64,000 nucleotides of DNA from SG8-41 sp036555615 (GTDB lineage Bacteria; Pseudomonadota; Gammaproteobacteria; Burkholderiales; SG8-41), in assembly GCA_036555615.1 (NCBI GenBank), contig DATBKZ010000034.1:1-64000 (forward strand), written 5' to 3'. This document shows positions 24,947 through 32,432 of this stretch, piece after piece (position 1 is the first letter of the stretch; every line of letters starts with the position of its first letter). The notes beneath the pieces were generated by a model, which saw only the letters and a list, made by a program, of their open reading frames with translations, did not search any database and was not told the origin of the DNA. The position numbers were made by a program, and so were the translations under genes.

Positions 24947-25597
24947 TCATCGCGCTTCGAGCGGCGGCGAGGTCAAGGCGCCCGCGGTCGCGCGCGCGGC
25001 GTCCACCGTGACCGTGCTGTCCCGCCCAATCCTCAACCGCCCCTCGCAGAACCAGCGTATCGCCTGCGGATAGATGCGATGCTCCTGCGCGAGAACGCGC
25101 GCGGCGAGCTGCTCCTCGGTGTCGCCGGCCTCCACGGCGACCGCGGCCTGCACGATGATCGGGCCGCTGTCGAGCGCGGGCGTGACGAAATGCACCGTAC
25201 ATCCATGAATGCGCACTCCCGCTTCGAGCGCCCGGCGGTGAGTGTCCAGCCCGGGAAACGCGGGCAGCAGGGAAGGATGAATGTTCATGATCCCACCTTC
25301 GTATCGCCCGACGAAGGAAGGCGTCAGGATGCGCGTGAAGCCCGCCAGCACGATGAGGTCGGGTTGCTGGCGATCGACCTCCACGGCGAGCGCCGCCTCG
25401 AAACCCGCGCGGTCGGCGAACGCCCGGTGATCGACCACAGCCGTCGGGATGCCGCGGCTGCGGGCAATCTCGAGACCGCGCGCCAGCGGGTTGTTGCTGA
25501 GGACCGCAGCGACGCGCGCCGGCAACCGCGCCTCGAGCACGGCTTCCATATTGCTGCCGCGCCCGGAAACCAGGATGACCAGGTTCTTCTCAGCCAC
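24947..25597 (-). CDS. purN: Phosphoribosylglycinamide formyltransferase
   Basis: 216 residues; third step of purine synthesis, using 10-formyl-THF. Motifs are LVILVSGRGSNMEAVLEARL at the start, NIHPSLLPAFPGLDTHRRAL (His/Asn catalytic region) and HFVTPALDSGPIIVQAAVAV (catalytic Asp). Six bases after the purM stop, so co-transcribed. Confidence 0.96.
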   Translation of the reverse strand: MAEKNLVILVSGRGSNMEAVLEARLPARVAAVLSNNPLARGLEIARSRGIPTAVVDHRAFADRAGFEAALAVEVDRQQPDLIVLAGFTRILTPSFVGRYEGGIMNIHPSLLPAFPGLDTHRRALEAGVRIHGCTVHFVTPALDSGPIIVQAAVAVEAGDTEEQLAARVLAQEHRIYPQAIRWFCEGRLRIGRDSTVTVDAARATAGALTSPPLEAR

Positions 25598-25603
25598 GAT
25601 CCC

Positions 25604-26632
25604 TTAGACGATGACGAGCTGCGCGCCGTTCCGCGCACGGCGCTCGACGCGGCCCAGGCGCCAGACGGTCTCGCCTGCTGCGCTGAGGATCCTCACGGCG
25701 CGCGCCGCGTCTGCCGAAGCGACGACGGCGACGAGACCGATGCCGCAGTTGAATACCCGATGAAGCTCCTCGTCGGCGATGCCGCCCTGCTCCTGCAGCC
25801 ACTGGAACAGCGGCGGCAGGCGCCACGCCGCGCGCTCGATACGCGCAGCGAGCCCGGCGGGCAGGATGCGCGGCACGTTTTCGATGAGGCCGCCTCCCGT
25901 CACGTGGGCGAGGCCCTTGATGGTGACGCTTCGCGCCAGCTTCAGGACCGGCTTGACGTAAATCCGGGTGGGCTCGAGCAGGACCTCCCCCAGGGGCCGG
26001 CCGTGGAATCGCGCCGCCAGGTCGACGTTCTTGACCGCGATGATCTTGCGGATCAGCGAGTAGCCGTTGGAGTGCGCGCCGCTCGAGGCAAGCCCCAGCA
26101 CCACGTCGCCCCTGGCGATGCGCGAGCCGTCGATGATGCGGCGCTTCTCGACGACGCCGACCGCGAATCCCGCAAGATCGTATTCGCCGGCTGCGTACAT
26201 GCCCGGCATCTCCGCGGTCTCGCCGCCGATCAACGCGCATCCCGCCTGCTCGCAGCCCGCGGCGATGCCCTTGACGACCTCGGTCGCGGTCGCGACGTCG
26301 AGCCTGCCGCAGGCGTAGTAGTCGAGGAAGAACAGCGGCTCGGCCCCCTGGGTGAGGATATCGTTCACGCTCATCGCCACGAGATCGATGCCGATCGTGG
26401 CATGGCGCTTCAGCTCGAATGCGAGCTTGAGCTTCGTGCCGACGCCGTCGGTGCTGGCAACGAGCACCGGCTCGCGGTATCGGCTCCGGGCGATCTCGAA
26501 GAGCGCGCCGAAGCCGCCGATGCCGGCGAGCACGCCCTTGCGCAGCGTCTTCTTCGCGAACCGCTGGATGTTGTCGACCAGGCGATCCCCGGCGTCGATA
26601 TCCACGCCGGCGTCGCGGTAGGTGAGAGGCAC
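25604..26632 (-). CDS. purM: Phosphoribosylformylglycinamidine cyclo-ligase
   Basis: 342 residues from GTG 26632 (TTG 26647 is an alternative, giving five more residues; neither has a clear ribosome-binding site). Diagnostic blocks: LTYRDAGVDIDAGDRLVDNI, VASTDGVGTKLKLAFEL, AMSVNDILTQGAEPLFFLDY and LIGGETAEMPGMY. It is divergent from hda, the common arrangement in betaproteobacteria. Confidence 0.96.
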   Translation of the reverse strand: MPLTYRDAGVDIDAGDRLVDNIQRFAKKTLRKGVLAGIGGFGALFEIARSRYREPVLVASTDGVGTKLKLAFELKRHATIGIDLVAMSVNDILTQGAEPLFFLDYYACGRLDVATATEVVKGIAAGCEQAGCALIGGETAEMPGMYAAGEYDLAGFAVGVVEKRRIIDGSRIARGDVVLGLASSGAHSNGYSLIRKIIAVKNVDLAARFHGRPLGEVLLEPTRIYVKPVLKLARSVTIKGLAHVTGGGLIENVPRILPAGLAARIERAAWRLPPLFQWLQEQGGIADEELHRVFNCGIGLVAVVASADAARAVRILSAAGETVWRLGRVERRARNGAQLVIV

Positions 26633-26725
26633 GGCGGGCTTGTTCAAACGGCGATCTCGAGTGTCAACCGATTTCGGGAGCAGCCGGTTTTTTGGGCTAA
26701 GATATGCGCCTCGAATTGTACCGTA

Positions 26726-27448
26726 ATGAAACAACTCACGCTCGATCTCGCCAGCGCGCCGCATCCGACGCTGGACAACTTCATCACCGGCGTGAACGCC
26801 GAGCTGCTCCAGAACCTCAGGCGGCTCGCGGCGCGCACCGCGCGCGAGCATTGCTTCTACCTCTGGGGCCGGCCCGGGAGCGGTCGCAGCCACCTGCTCA
26901 AGGCGACCGTGGCGGCGCTCAATGGGGCCGGGGCGCGGGCCGTGTACATTCCCTGCAGTGAAAGCATGCAGCTTGCCGCCGGCCTCGAGAGCCTGGATTG
27001 CGTCGCGCTCGACGACGTGGACCGGCTTGACGGCAACGGAGAGGTGGCCGTATTCGACCTCTACAACGCGCTCCGCGAGCGCGGGGGGGCGCTGCTCGCC
27101 AGCGCGGCGGCTCCCCCGGCGCAGCTCGCGCTGCGCGGCGATCTCGCGACCCGGCTCGCCTGGGGCCTCGTCTACCAGGTGCACGCGCTGACCGACGAGA
27201 ACAAGGCGCAGGCGCTTGCCGAGCGTGCGGCAAGCCGCGGCTTCCAGCTGGCGCCCGAAGTGTCGGATTTTCTGCTGACGCGGGCGCGGCGTGACCTGCC
27301 CACGCTGCTCGCGACGCTCGACGCGCTCGATCGCTACTCGCTCGAGACCCGGCGCCCGGTCACCGTGCCGCTTGCGCGGGAGCTGCTGCATGCGGCCAGC
27401 CGGCAGGAGGCGGGACCGAGGCGCCGGGATGCGGGGGCGGGCGATTGA
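26726..27448 (+). CDS. hda: DnaA regulatory inactivator Hda
   Basis: 240 residues with the DnaA-like AAA+ fold: LDNFITGVNAELLQNLRRLA, the P-loop LWGRPGSGRSHLLKATVAAL, Walker B-like LDCVALDDVDRL, and a C-terminal helical DnaA lid. QLTLDL near the N-terminus matches the beta-clamp-binding motif of Hda. The role is to stimulate hydrolysis of ATP on DnaA when clamp-loaded DNA is present, so restraining re-initiation. Overlaps the next gene by 4 bases. Confidence 0.94.
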   Translation: MKQLTLDLASAPHPTLDNFITGVNAELLQNLRRLAARTAREHCFYLWGRPGSGRSHLLKATVAALNGAGARAVYIPCSESMQLAAGLESLDCVALDDVDRLDGNGEVAVFDLYNALRERGGALLASAAAPPAQLALRGDLATRLAWGLVYQVHALTDENKAQALAERAASRGFQLAPEVSDFLLTRARRDLPTLLATLDALDRYSLETRRPVTVPLARELLHAASRQEAGPRRRDAGAGD

Positions 27449-28113
27449 GCGGGCGGCTGGTTCTCTTCGATCTGGACAATACGCTGCTCGCGGGTGACAG
27501 CGACTTCGAATGGGCTCAGTTCCTGATCGAGCAGCACGTGCTCGACCGCGAAGTGTACGAGGCGCGCAACCAGCGCTTCTACGATGACTATAAAGCCGGG
27601 ACGCTCGATATCCACGCGTTTCTCGATTTCCAGCTGAAGCCGCTGTCGCGCCATCCGCGGGCGCAGCTCGCGGCCTGGCACCGCGAATTCATGGAGCGCA
27701 AGATACGCCCGCTGATCCGCGACAGGGCGCGGGCGCTGGTCGAGCGCCACCGCGGCGACCTGCGCGTTGTGATCACCGCCACCAACAGCTTCGTGACCGC
27801 CCCGATCGCGCGCGAATTCGGCATTGCAGAGCTGATCGCGACCGAGCCCGAGCAGCGGGATGGCGAGTTCACGGGGGCGGTCAGCGGCATCCCATGCTTC
27901 CGCGAAGGCAAGGTCGCGCGGCTCGAGGCCTGGCTCGGGGAGCGCGGCAGCTCGCTTGCTGCGTACGCCGAGTCTTGGTTCTACAGCGACTCGCACAACG
28001 ACCTGCCGCTGCTCGAGCGCGTCAGCCATCCGGTCGCGGTCGACCCGGACGATGCGCTGCGCGCGCGCGCGGAGTCGGGCGGCTGGACGATCCTCAGCCT
28101 CGCTGACGAGTGA
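27445..28113 (+). CDS. HAD-IB family phosphatase
   Basis: 222 residues. The start is TTG 27445, overlapping the hda stop; no better start exists before the catalytic motif. The HAD motif I is LVLFDLDNTLLAGDSDF (two Asp), motif II VVITATNSF, motif III/IV HNDLPLLE. The family includes phosphoserine phosphatase-like enzymes; the substrate is unknown. In this order (hda-HAD-pcnB) it is common in betaproteobacteria. Confidence 0.87.
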   Translation: MSGRLVLFDLDNTLLAGDSDFEWAQFLIEQHVLDREVYEARNQRFYDDYKAGTLDIHAFLDFQLKPLSRHPRAQLAAWHREFMERKIRPLIRDRARALVERHRGDLRVVITATNSFVTAPIAREFGIAELIATEPEQRDGEFTGAVSGIPCFREGKVARLEAWLGERGSSLAAYAESWFYSDSHNDLPLLERVSHPVAVDPDDALRARAESGGWTILSLADE

Positions 28114-28126
28114 TACTGGGCGCCCG

Positions 28127-29509
28127 GTGATCAAGCGGTTCCTGGACAAGGTCTTCTCCGGCGAGCTGTTCCGGCCGGCGCAGCCGAAGATCATTCCGCA
28201 TGGCGCGCACGGCGTGCCCCGCGATGCCATCAGCCCGTGCGCGCTGCGCACGATCCAGACGCTGCAGCGCCACGATTTCGCGGCCTTCATCGTGGGCGGC
28301 GCGGTGCGCGATCTCCTGCTCGGACGCCGGCCGAAGGACTTCGACATCGCGACGAACGCGACGCCCGAGGAAGTGCGCGCGCTCTTCCGCCGCTCGCGGG
28401 TGATCGGGCGGCGTTTCCGCCTGGTGCATGTCTTGTGCGGGCCCGAGATCGTCGAGGTTTCCACCTTCCGCGGCTCGAACCCGATCGAGGAAGCGGGAGA
28501 ACGCGTGTCCGACGAGCACGGGCGGCTCCTGCGCGACAACGTGTTCGGCACGCAGGAGCAGGACGCCACGCGCCGCGACTTCACGATCAACGCGCTGTTC
28601 TACGACCCCACCTCCCAGGAGATCTGGGACTATCACGGCGGCGTGCCCGACCTCGTGAAGCGGCGGCTGCGCATGATCGGCGACCCGGAGAAGCGCTACC
28701 GCGAGGACCCCATTCGGATGGTGCGCGCAGTGCGCCTCGCCTCGAGCCGCGGTCTCGAGATCGACGCCGCGACGCGCCGGCCGATACGCCGGCTCGCGGG
28801 ACTCCTCGCGCACGTGCCGCTGTCGCGCCTCCTCGATGAATTGCTCAAGCTGCTGCTCTCGGGTCATGCCGCCGAGGGCGTCGCGCAGCTGCGCAAGGAG
28901 GGGCTGCACCATGGCGTGCTGCCGCTGCTCGATGCCGCCATGGGCCGGGCGGCAGGGGGCCGATTCGTCGTCGCCGCGCTCACGAACACTGACGAGCGCG
29001 TGCGGGCCGAAAAGCCGGTATCACCGGGTTTCCTGTTCGGGGCGCTGTTATGGCCCGAGGTTCATGCCGAGTGGAAGAGACTCGAGGAACAGGGGGGGCC
29101 GACGATCCCGGCGCTGCACGGGGCGATGGATCACGTCCTGCGGGCGCAGGCCGGGACGCTTCCCATTCCGCATCGCTACGGCGCGGACATGCGGGAAATC
29201 TGGGCGATGCAGCCGCGCTTTTCGCAGCGGGCCGGCAAGCGCCCGTATCGCCTGCTCGAGCACCCGCGGTTCCGCGCCGGCTACGATTTCCTGCGGCTGC
29301 GCTGCGCGAGCGGCGAGCTCGACCACACGCTCGGCGAGTGGTGGGAGCGCTACCAGCGCGCGGGAGAAGCGGAACGCGCCCAGATGCTGGTGACCGAGGG
29401 CGAGCCGCGCCGCCGCCGGCGCCGCCGCCGCCGCAGGGGAGGGATGAGGGATGAGGGCGGAGGGATGATGGGGCCGACAACGACGGGCGCCCAGGGCACC
29501 CAAGGATGA
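28127..29509 (+). CDS. pcnB: Poly(A) polymerase I (polynucleotide adenylyltransferase)
   Basis: 460 residues from GTG 28127. It adds poly(A) tails that mark RNA for decay. The nucleotidyltransferase domain has the FIVGGAVRDLLLGRRPKDFD core with catalytic Asp pair, RRDFTINALFYDP, then the RNA-binding YREDPIRMVRAVRLASSRG block. The C-terminus carries an unbroken run of ten arginines (PRRRRRRRRRRGG) typical of low-complexity tails in this group, followed by repeat-derived residues (GMRDEGGGMM). Confidence 0.93.
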   Translation: MIKRFLDKVFSGELFRPAQPKIIPHGAHGVPRDAISPCALRTIQTLQRHDFAAFIVGGAVRDLLLGRRPKDFDIATNATPEEVRALFRRSRVIGRRFRLVHVLCGPEIVEVSTFRGSNPIEEAGERVSDEHGRLLRDNVFGTQEQDATRRDFTINALFYDPTSQEIWDYHGGVPDLVKRRLRMIGDPEKRYREDPIRMVRAVRLASSRGLEIDAATRRPIRRLAGLLAHVPLSRLLDELLKLLLSGHAAEGVAQLRKEGLHHGVLPLLDAAMGRAAGGRFVVAALTNTDERVRAEKPVSPGFLFGALLWPEVHAEWKRLEEQGGPTIPALHGAMDHVLRAQAGTLPIPHRYGADMREIWAMQPRFSQRAGKRPYRLLEHPRFRAGYDFLRLRCASGELDHTLGEWWERYQRAGEAERAQMLVTEGEPRRRRRRRRRRGGMRDEGGGMMGPTTTGAQGTQG

Positions 29510-29522
29510 AGGCAGAAGGATG
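29438..29522 (+). repeat. Degenerate GGGATGA tandem repeats running through the pcnB 3' end
   Basis: GGGAGGGATGAGGGATGAGG continues with GCGGAGGGATGATGGGG and AAGGATGAAGGCAGAAGGATG. The repeats encode the last residues of PcnB and supply the start codon region of folK. Confidence 0.55.
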
Positions 29523-30062
29523 ACCCCGAAAAAGCAAACAAGAAGGGATCCAAGGCCAGTCACGAGTCACGAGTCACGAGTCACCGCTTTCGTTGGACTG
29601 GGCAGTAACCTCGACGACCCGCCGGCGCGCATCCGCCGCGCGCTGCAGGCGCTCGCCGCCCTGCCCGGGACGCAGGTCGTGCGCCGGTCCTCGCTCTACC
29701 GCAATCCCCCCGTGGGCGACCCCGACCAGCCGGATTTCGTCAACGCCGTGGCGGAAATCGAGACGGGCCTTGCGCCGCGCGAGCTGCTCGACTCGCTGCT
29801 CGAGATCGAGCGGGCCCAGGGGCGCGTGCGCGACCGGCCCGCCGGGCCGCGCACGCTCGACCTCGATCTCCTGCTCTACGGCGGGCGAATCGTGCACGAG
29901 CCCGGGCTTACCATTCCGCACCCGCGCATGCTCGGGCGCGCCTTCGTGCTGGTGCCGCTTGCCGAGATCGCGCCGGAGGCAGTGGTTCCGGGGCGCGGCC
30001 GGATCGCCGAGCTCGTGCGCAACGCTGACACCTCAGGCATGATCAAGCTTGCCGAAGCATGA
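29520..30062 (+). CDS. folK: 2-amino-4-hydroxy-6-hydroxymethyldihydropteridine pyrophosphokinase
   Basis: 180 residues; ATP pyrophosphoryl transfer in folate synthesis. The core starts AFVGLGSNLDDPPARIRRAL and contains LYRNPPVGDPDQPDFVNAV and the PRTLDLDLLLYGG metal-binding motif, then IPHPRMLGRAFVLVPLAEI. The first 22 residues are encoded largely by a tandem GAGTCAC repeat (29559-29583), giving SHESRVT, and are not part of the fold; the true start may lie elsewhere, but ATG 29520 is the only standard start before AFVGLGS. Confidence 0.9.
   Translation: MTPKKQTRRDPRPVTSHESRVTAFVGLGSNLDDPPARIRRALQALAALPGTQVVRRSSLYRNPPVGDPDQPDFVNAVAEIETGLAPRELLDSLLEIERAQGRVRDRPAGPRTLDLDLLLYGGRIVHEPGLTIPHPRMLGRAFVLVPLAEIAPEAVVPGRGRIAELVRNADTSGMIKLAEA
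29558..29584 (+). repeat. GAGTCAC tandem repeat inside folK
   Basis: Four head-to-tail copies of AGTCACG read through the N-terminal extension of FolK. The same word (GAGTCAC/GAGTGAC) recurs in other gaps of the window. Confidence 0.55.
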
Positions 30063-30709
30063 GCGCGCGGCTGCCCGATAAGTACCGCTACATCGTCGTC
30101 GAGGGCCCGATCGGTGCCGGCAAGACGAGCCTCGCGCGCGTGATCGGCGAGCGCACGGGCGGCACGGCTGTGCTCGAGGAGCCGGACGCCAACCCGTTTC
30201 TTCCCGGCTTCTACCAGGACCGCGCGCGCTATGCGCTACCGACGCAGCTCTATTTCCTGTTCCAGCGCGCGACGCAGGCGCGCGCGCTGTCCCAGCCCGA
30301 TCTCTTCGCGGGGCACATCGTGGCCGATTTCATGATCGACAAGGACGCGCTGTTTGCCCGGGTGACCCTGAACGATGACGAGTTCGCGCTCTACCAGCGG
30401 GTGTGGGCGCAGCTGAGGCCGCAGGCGCCGACCCCCGACCTGGTAATCTACCTGCAGGCGTCGCCGGCGACCCTGGTCGAGCGCGTGCGGCGGCGCAACG
30501 TCGCCTACGAGCGCAATATTCCGGATGACTACCTGGTGCTGCTGGCGGAGAGCTATGCCCGTTTTTTCCACCACTATGACGCCGCGCCGGTGCTGACCGT
30601 GAACTCGGAGAACCTGAATTTTGTTGATCAGCCCGGCGATTTTGATTTATTGTTGCGGCGCGTGATCGCGATGCGCGGCCCGCGCGAATTCTTCAGCATG
30701 GGTAACTGA
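30059..30709 (+). CDS. Deoxynucleoside kinase family protein
   Basis: 216 residues. The P-loop YIVVEGPIGAGKTSLARVI, the substrate region EEPDANPFLPGFY, the DRS-like region and the LID RRRNVAYERNIPDDYL are characteristic of the dNK family. Betaproteobacterial members sit between folK and panB, as here (overlap of four bases with folK). The preferred deoxynucleoside cannot be decided by eye. Confidence 0.9.
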   Translation: MSARLPDKYRYIVVEGPIGAGKTSLARVIGERTGGTAVLEEPDANPFLPGFYQDRARYALPTQLYFLFQRATQARALSQPDLFAGHIVADFMIDKDALFARVTLNDDEFALYQRVWAQLRPQAPTPDLVIYLQASPATLVERVRRRNVAYERNIPDDYLVLLAESYARFFHHYDAAPVLTVNSENLNFVDQPGDFDLLLRRVIAMRGPREFFSMGN

Positions 30710-30738
30710 AAAGCGGCACTCGGCAAGGAACGGATCTT

Positions 30739-31530
30739 ATGCGGATCACGCTTGCGACGTTGCAGAAGATGGCGCAGGAAGGCAGCCGGATCGCGATGCT
30801 CACGTGCTACGACGCGAGCTTCGCCGCCGTGCTCGAGGCGGCGGGCGTCGACTCGCTGCTCGTCGGCGACTCGCTCGGGAACGTGCTGCAGGGCCACGAG
30901 TCGACGCTCCCCGTGACGCTGCGCGACATGGTCTACCACACCCAGTGCGTCGCACGCGGCTCGAAGCGCGCGTTCATCGTCGGCGACATGCCGTTCGCCA
31001 CGTTCCAGGTTTCGCCCCAGGACGCCTTTCGCAACGCCGCGGAGCTCATGGCCGCAGGCGCGCACACGGTGAAGATCGAGGGCGGCCGGCCGATGCTGGA
31101 TACCATCGAGTTCCTCACCGATCGCGGCGTGCCGGTGTGCGGGCATCTGGGATTGACCCCGCAATCGGTGCATGCGCTCGGCGGCTACCGGGTGCAGGGG
31201 CGCGGCGAGGATGCGGGGCAGCAGCTGCTCAAGGAGGCGAAGCTGCTCGAGCAGGCCGGCGCCGGCATGATCGTGCTCGAGGCGATTCCCGCGGCGCTCG
31301 CCGGCGCGGTCACGGAAGCGCTCAAGATCCCGACCATCGGCATCGGCGCGGGCGTCGACTGCTCGGGGCAGGTGCTGGTGCTGCACGACATGCTCGATGT
31401 CTATCCCGGCCGCAAGGCAAAGTTCGTCAAGAACTTCATGCGCACCACCGGCTCGATCCAGGGCGCGGTCGAGCTCTACGTCAAGGAAGTGAAGGCGCGG
31501 ACCTTTCCCGGCCCCGAGCATTCGTTCTAG
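30739..31530 (+). CDS. panB: 3-methyl-2-oxobutanoate hydroxymethyltransferase
   Basis: 263 residues; first step of pantothenate synthesis, adding a hydroxymethyl group from methylene-THF to ketoisovalerate. Motifs are AMLTCYDASFAAVLEAAGVD, LLVGDSLGNVLQGHESTLPV (Mg-binding Asp), IVGDMPFATFQVSP and HLGLTPQSVHALGGYRVQGR. GAACGGATCTT ahead of the ATG is a weak ribosome-binding site. Confidence 0.96.
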   Translation: MRITLATLQKMAQEGSRIAMLTCYDASFAAVLEAAGVDSLLVGDSLGNVLQGHESTLPVTLRDMVYHTQCVARGSKRAFIVGDMPFATFQVSPQDAFRNAAELMAAGAHTVKIEGGRPMLDTIEFLTDRGVPVCGHLGLTPQSVHALGGYRVQGRGEDAGQQLLKEAKLLEQAGAGMIVLEAIPAALAGAVTEALKIPTIGIGAGVDCSGQVLVLHDMLDVYPGRKAKFVKNFMRTTGSIQGAVELYVKEVKARTFPGPEHSF

Positions 31531-32360
31531 TGGACGTCATCCACTCCGCCGTCGATCTGCGGGCGCGCCTGCAGCGCGAGCCGAACAACGTGTTCGTGCC
31601 GACCATGGGCAACCTCCACGACGGCCACATTCAGCTGATCGACATTGCCAAGCCGCGCGCCGCCTGCACCGTGGTCAGCATCTTCGTGAACCGGCTGCAG
31701 TTCGGCCCGCGCGAGGACTTCGACCGTTATCCGCGCACCTTCGAAGCCGATTGCGCCCGCCTCGAGGCGGCCGGCGTCGACGTGGTGTTCGCGCCCGACG
31801 AGCAGGAAATCTATCCCGAGCCCCAGACCTTCGTGGTCGAGCCCTCGGACCTGCAGTACATCCTGGAAGGCGCGCACCGGCCGGGGCATTTCCGCGGCGT
31901 CGCGACCGTCGTGCTCAAGCTCTTCAATCTGGTCATGCCCCATTCCGCGATCTTCGGCAAGAAGGACTATCAGCAGTACCTGGTGCTGCGCGACATGGTG
32001 CGGCAGTTCGCGCTCCCGATCGAGATCATTCCCGCCGAGACGGTGCGCGCGCCGGACGGGCTCGCGCTGTCCTCGCGCAACGCCTATCTGTCGGCGGAAG
32101 AGCGCCGGGAAGCGCCGCGGCTCTACCGCGTGCTGAAGCAGGCCCGGGCGGAGCTCGAGGTAGGCGCGCGCGGTTTCCAGCGCATCGACCAGCAGGCGAT
32201 GGCGGAGCTGTCGCGCCACGGCTGGCAGCCCGATTACGTCGCCGTGCGCCGCCAGGCCGACCTGCGCCAGCCCACGGAGCGCGATCGGGCCCTGGTCGTG
32301 GTGGCGGCCGCGCGGCTGGGACGGACGCGGCTGATCGACAGCGTCGAGGTGACGCTGTAA
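31530..32360 (+). CDS. panC: Pantothenate synthetase
   Basis: 276 residues from GTG 31530, overlapping the panB stop by one base. It joins pantoate and beta-alanine using ATP. VFVPTMGNLHDGHIQLIDIA (HIGH-like motif as HDGH), VVSIFVNRLQFGPREDFDRY, IFGKKDYQQYLVLRDM and LALSSRNAYLS (KMSKS-like loop region) are present. Translational coupling with panB is likely. Confidence 0.96.
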   Translation: MDVIHSAVDLRARLQREPNNVFVPTMGNLHDGHIQLIDIAKPRAACTVVSIFVNRLQFGPREDFDRYPRTFEADCARLEAAGVDVVFAPDEQEIYPEPQTFVVEPSDLQYILEGAHRPGHFRGVATVVLKLFNLVMPHSAIFGKKDYQQYLVLRDMVRQFALPIEIIPAETVRAPDGLALSSRNAYLSAEERREAPRLYRVLKQARAELEVGARGFQRIDQQAMAELSRHGWQPDYVAVRRQADLRQPTERDRALVVVAAARLGRTRLIDSVEVTL

Positions 32361-32361
32361 T

Positions 32362-32427
32362 GGGGTCAGGTTCGATTTTCTGACTGGAACCTCGGGGCGG
32401 CCTACGCAGAAAATCGAGCCTGACCCC
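32362..32427. repeat. REP-like inverted repeat between panC and the cyclase gene
   Basis: Two 20-base arms, GGGGTCAGGTTCGATTTTCT (32362-32381) and AGAAAATCGAGCCTGACCCC (32408-32427), are complementary at 19 of 20 positions (the odd one is a possible G-U pair), with a 26-base loop. The GGGGTCAG...CTGACCCC ends are of a kind that recurs in genomes with REP-associated tyrosine transposases; no such gene is in the window. It can form a strong hairpin in RNA and may end the pan transcript. Confidence 0.65.
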
Positions 32428-32432
32428 GTCTT

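Noticed and set aside
24845..26725. Long open frame upstream of hda in the same frame
   Set aside because: Antisense to purN and purM; hda starts at 26726 with its clamp-binding motif.
26632..26726. A -10-like TAAGAT (26698-26703) as hda promoter
   Set aside because: No -35 at 16-18 bases and position relative to purM cannot separate the two promoters.
29558..29584. GAGTCAC tandem repeats as a CRISPR array
   Set aside because: Units are adjacent with no spacers, only 7 bases long, and no cas genes are present.
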